Assembly (NCBI GenBank): GCA_029391995.1
Contig: CP113924.1
Span: forward strand, 396,001-460,000
Source: Streptococcaceae bacterium ESL0729
GTDB taxonomy: Bacteria; Bacillota; Bacilli; Lactobacillales; Streptococcaceae
Direction: 5' to 3'
DNA: 64,000 nucleotides
Positions within the stretch are counted from its first letter, which is position 1. Each line of letters opens with the position of its first letter. The position numbers and the translations under genes were made by a program. A model generated the notes under the pieces. The model was given only the letters and a program-made list of their open reading frames with translations. It was not told where the DNA came from and made no database searches. This document shows, piece after piece, positions 61,556-64,000 of this stretch.

Positions 61556-62833
61556 ATGAAAGTGTCGAAAAGTTTTAATCAATTAAAAAATCCATCTTAT
61601 TTACAGAGTTCGACTACCATGTTCCTATTCTTTGCATCATGGGGAATCTGGTGGAGTTTTTTCCAACTATGGTTAACATCTAAGAGTAACGGTCTCGGGC
61701 TATCTGGAAGTCAGGTTGGTAGCATTTTCTCAATCAACTCAGTTGCTAGTCTAACCCTTATGTTCATCTACGGGACAATCCAGGACAAGCTCTTTATTAA
61801 AAGGCATCTACTCATCTTTAATGCCGTTTTATCAGCTCTTATAGCACCATTTTTCATCTATGTCTATACCCCTTTGATTCAAAATCATTTCATGATTGGA
61901 GCTTGGGTAGGAGCAATCTTCCTATCAGCAGCCTACCTTTCTGCAGTAGGTATTTTAGAGGCAACGACCGAGCGATTCTCTAGGGTCTTTGGTTTTGCCT
62001 ATGGTCAAGCACGGGCTTGGGGGTCATTTGGATATGCCGTATCAGCCCTAGTTGCCGGTTTCTTATTTGTAAAAAATCCCCAACTTAACTTCTGGGGTGG
62101 GTCAATCATTGGAGTTGGACTTTTACTTGATTTAATCTTTTGGCGACCAAAGGAAGAAAGAGAAGCAGTCAAAGCCGTTGATGAATTAAAAAATGACAAT
62201 TCATCACCAAAACTTAAAGATACATTTGGACTTTTAAAAATTCCTATGCTTTGGCAGGTCATTTTCTTTGTAATGTTCTCATGGACCTTCTACAATGTAT
62301 TCGACCAGCAGATGTTCCCTGATTTCTACACCAATCTATTTTCTACAGATGCCATTGGTCAAAAAACCTACGGAACCCTTAATAGTGTCCAAGTTTTCGT
62401 TGAAGCCATCATGCTAGGTCTTGTGCCAATCCTTATGAAAAAAATTGGGGTAAGAAAAACTCTCCTTTTAGGAACTACAATCATGTTCCTACGTATCGGT
62501 CTTTGTGGATTTGTAACTAATCCCATTGCCGTGTCAGGAATCAAAATGCTTCACTCCTTAGAAGTACCTTTATTTACCCTATCTATCTTTAGATATTTCA
62601 CCCTTCATTTCAATACAAAACTATCAGCAACTCTTTATATGATTGGTTTCCAAGTGGCAGCCCAAATTGGACAGGTAATCCTATCAACTCCACTAGGTAT
62701 GCTTAGAGACCACATCGGTTACAGTGGAACCTTTAAAATTATCTCACTAATTGTTTTAGTAGCAGCTGTTTACGGATTCTTCATCCTAAAAGGTGATAAT
62801 GAAGACGTTAATGGTCAACCTTTAGCAGATTAA
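61556..62833 (+). CDS. MFS oligosaccharide/sucrose:H+ symporter, LacY/CscB type
   Basis: 425 aa, 12 predicted membrane helices. The N terminus (FLFFASWGIWWSFFQLWL), the GQARAWGSFGYA motif and the cytoplasmic loop are typical of the LacY/CscB group (Pfam LacY_symp). Sucrose is inferred from the GH32 hydrolase directly downstream, which would need unphosphorylated sucrose inside the cell. AGGAAG lies ten bases before the ATG. Confidence 0.85.
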   Translation: MKVSKSFNQLKNPSYLQSSTTMFLFFASWGIWWSFFQLWLTSKSNGLGLSGSQVGSIFSINSVASLTLMFIYGTIQDKLFIKRHLLIFNAVLSALIAPFFIYVYTPLIQNHFMIGAWVGAIFLSAAYLSAVGILEATTERFSRVFGFAYGQARAWGSFGYAVSALVAGFLFVKNPQLNFWGGSIIGVGLLLDLIFWRPKEEREAVKAVDELKNDNSSPKLKDTFGLLKIPMLWQVIFFVMFSWTFYNVFDQQMFPDFYTNLFSTDAIGQKTYGTLNSVQVFVEAIMLGLVPILMKKIGVRKTLLLGTTIMFLRIGLCGFVTNPIAVSGIKMLHSLEVPLFTLSIFRYFTLHFNTKLSATLYMIGFQVAAQIGQVILSTPLGMLRDHIGYSGTFKIISLIVLVAAVYGFFILKGDNEDVNGQPLAD

Positions 62834-62861
62834 AAATTATAAGAAAAGAAAGAGGAAAAAG

Positions 62862-64000
62862 ATGACAACAACTACAACAACGCAAGAATTTGTACAAATT
62901 ACTGACGAACGTTTCCGCTTGGGTTACCACGTAGCCGCAGCAAATGGCTGGATTAATGATCCAAATGGATTCTGCTACTTTAAAGGTTACTACCACATTT
63001 TCTACCAACACCACCCATACTCAGAAAACTGGGGACCAATGCACTGGGGACATGCAAGAAGTCGTGATTTAATCCACTGGGAAACTCTTCCAATTGCATT
63101 AGCTCCAGATACTGAAGGAATTGACGAAGGTGGATGCTTCTCAGGTTCAGCAATCGTTAAAGACGATAAACTTTACCTAGTTTACACTGGTCACCACTAC
63201 TACGGAGACGGAGACCCTGAACACTTCTGGGAAAACCAAAACGTAGCCGTGTCTGAAGACGGAATTAAATTTGAAAAAATTGCCCAAAATCCAGTAATCT
63301 CATCAGCACCAGAAGATAGCACTCACCACTTCCGTGACCCTAAAGTTTGGCAAGAGGGCGAAGACTTCTACATGGTTCTTGGAAACCAAAACAAAGAAGG
63401 TCTTGGACGAGTAATCATCTACAAATCACAAGATTTAATCGACTGGACTTACCTAACAGACATTAGCTATGCTGAAAGTGTTGAAAAAGAAGGATTTATG
63501 TGGGAATGTCCTGACTTCTTTACAATTGACGGTAAAGACATCCTTCTAACATCGCCTCAAGGAATTAAGGCTCAGGATGAAAAATACCGTAACCTTTTCC
63601 AAACAGGATACTTCGTTGGTAAAATGGATGAAAACCACAAGTTTAACCGTGGTGAATTCAAAGAACTTGATTTTGGTCACGACTTCTATGCAACTCAAAC
63701 TGCCCTTGCACCTGATGGACGCCGTTTAGTCTTTGCTTGGATGGCTATGTGGGAAAGTGATATGCCAGAAAAAGCTGACGGATGGGCTGGAGCTCTAACC
63801 TTCCCAAGGGAATTAAGCCTCCACGGGGACAGACTATTCATGAAACCTGTTCGAGAAATTAAAGACCTAAGAACTGAAGAATTAGTTAAGGCTTCAATTA
63901 ACTCAACAGAAGTTAACCTCCTTGAGGGACAAACAAACACAGCTGAAATTAGGGCTGACTTTAAAACAGAAGGATCATTTGAGCTTAATTTACAGGATGA
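62862..64000 (+). CDS. GH32 sucrose hydrolase / beta-fructosidase (3' end outside window)
   Basis: Open from ATG 62862 (AGAGGA upstream) to the window end, about 379 residues. GH32 residues are visible: nucleophile D33 in WINDPNGF, RDP in HHFRDPKVW, acid/base Glu in MWECPDF. No signal peptide is seen, so it is cytoplasmic and should split imported sucrose. It is only distantly similar to ScrB in this window. It follows the permease by 28 bases and shares its operon. Confidence 0.9.
   Translation, partial: MTTTTTTQEFVQITDERFRLGYHVAAANGWINDPNGFCYFKGYYHIFYQHHPYSENWGPMHWGHARSRDLIHWETLPIALAPDTEGIDEGGCFSGSAIVKDDKLYLVYTGHHYYGDGDPEHFWENQNVAVSEDGIKFEKIAQNPVISSAPEDSTHHFRDPKVWQEGEDFYMVLGNQNKEGLGRVIIYKSQDLIDWTYLTDISYAESVEKEGFMWECPDFFTIDGKDILLTSPQGIKAQDEKYRNLFQTGYFVGKMDENHKFNRGEFKELDFGHDFYATQTALAPDGRRLVFAWMAMWESDMPEKADGWAGALTFPRELSLHGDRLFMKPVREIKDLRTEELVKASINSTEVNLLEGQTNTAEIRADFKTEGSFELNLQD

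Overview
The window looks like a chromosomal segment of a low-GC Firmicute of the Streptococcaceae, most likely Lactococcus or a close relative. The evidence is gene order and protein resemblance as I recall it, not a search: fmt-rsmB-stp-pknB, obg / phoH-ybeY-dgkA, era-mutM-coaE, dnaG-rpoD, Udk and YbeY of lactococcal type, a leuABCD operon behind a leucine leader peptide, and a NifJ-type pyruvate oxidoreductase. Both ends are cut inside genes: fmt at the left and a GH32 sucrose hydrolase at the right.

Layout. 1-4.9 kb: the end of fmt, rsmB, and the PP2C phosphatase / PASTA kinase pair. 5-6.5 kb: lysS on the minus strand. 6.57-11.4 kb: leuABCD, preceded by a CodY-like box, a promoter, a leader peptide with four consecutive Leu codons and an attenuator. 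11.4-17.2 kb: a sucrose PTS regulon (scrA, scrR-scrB, scrK) with LacI-type operators and a cre-like site. 17.4-19.4 kb: yceD and gnd. 19.5-28 kb: an accessory, probably defence-related island. It holds a class III Fic protein, a two-gene helicase/methyltransferase system, a convergent AT-rich repeat protein with one membrane segment, and about 1.2 kb without an open frame. That last stretch contains an 18-bp palindrome, a foldable RNA candidate with competing pairings, and a tandem array of about 121-bp units whose hairpins co-vary. 28-34.4 kb: a mixed region with a DsbA-like protein, pnuC, a lipoprotein, tRNA-Arg(CCT), an RmlC-like protein, a secreted ETX/MTX2-type pore-forming toxin, a DEAD-box helicase and a Gfo/Idh/MocA oxidoreductase. 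34.5-38.4 kb: an ECF transporter with a SAM hydrolase. 38.5-64 kb: mostly core genes (udk, ung, pta, nifJ, cdaA-cdaR-glmM, obg, phoH-ybeY-dgkA, msrB, era-mutM-coaE, rpmG, ftsW, ispH, dnaG-rpoD, a DUF59 protein, a DUF2798 protein). The window ends with a second, non-PTS sucrose operon (MFS permease plus GH32 hydrolase).

How the genes fit together. Sucrose can enter in two ways. One is as sucrose-6-phosphate through ScrA, split by ScrB, with free fructose handled by ScrK. The other is as free sucrose through the MFS permease, split by the terminal GH32 enzyme. Each route has its own LacI-type operators and a cre-like site. Leucine synthesis appears to be controlled by CodY-type repression and by leader-peptide attenuation. 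Pta and NifJ work on acetyl-CoA metabolism, and pta carries a cre-like site over its -35 box. The parts of the window most worth study are the helicase/methyltransferase system with its PVTGH minisatellite, the adjacent 23-residue-repeat protein, and the tandem structured-RNA array at 27.2-27.9 kb.
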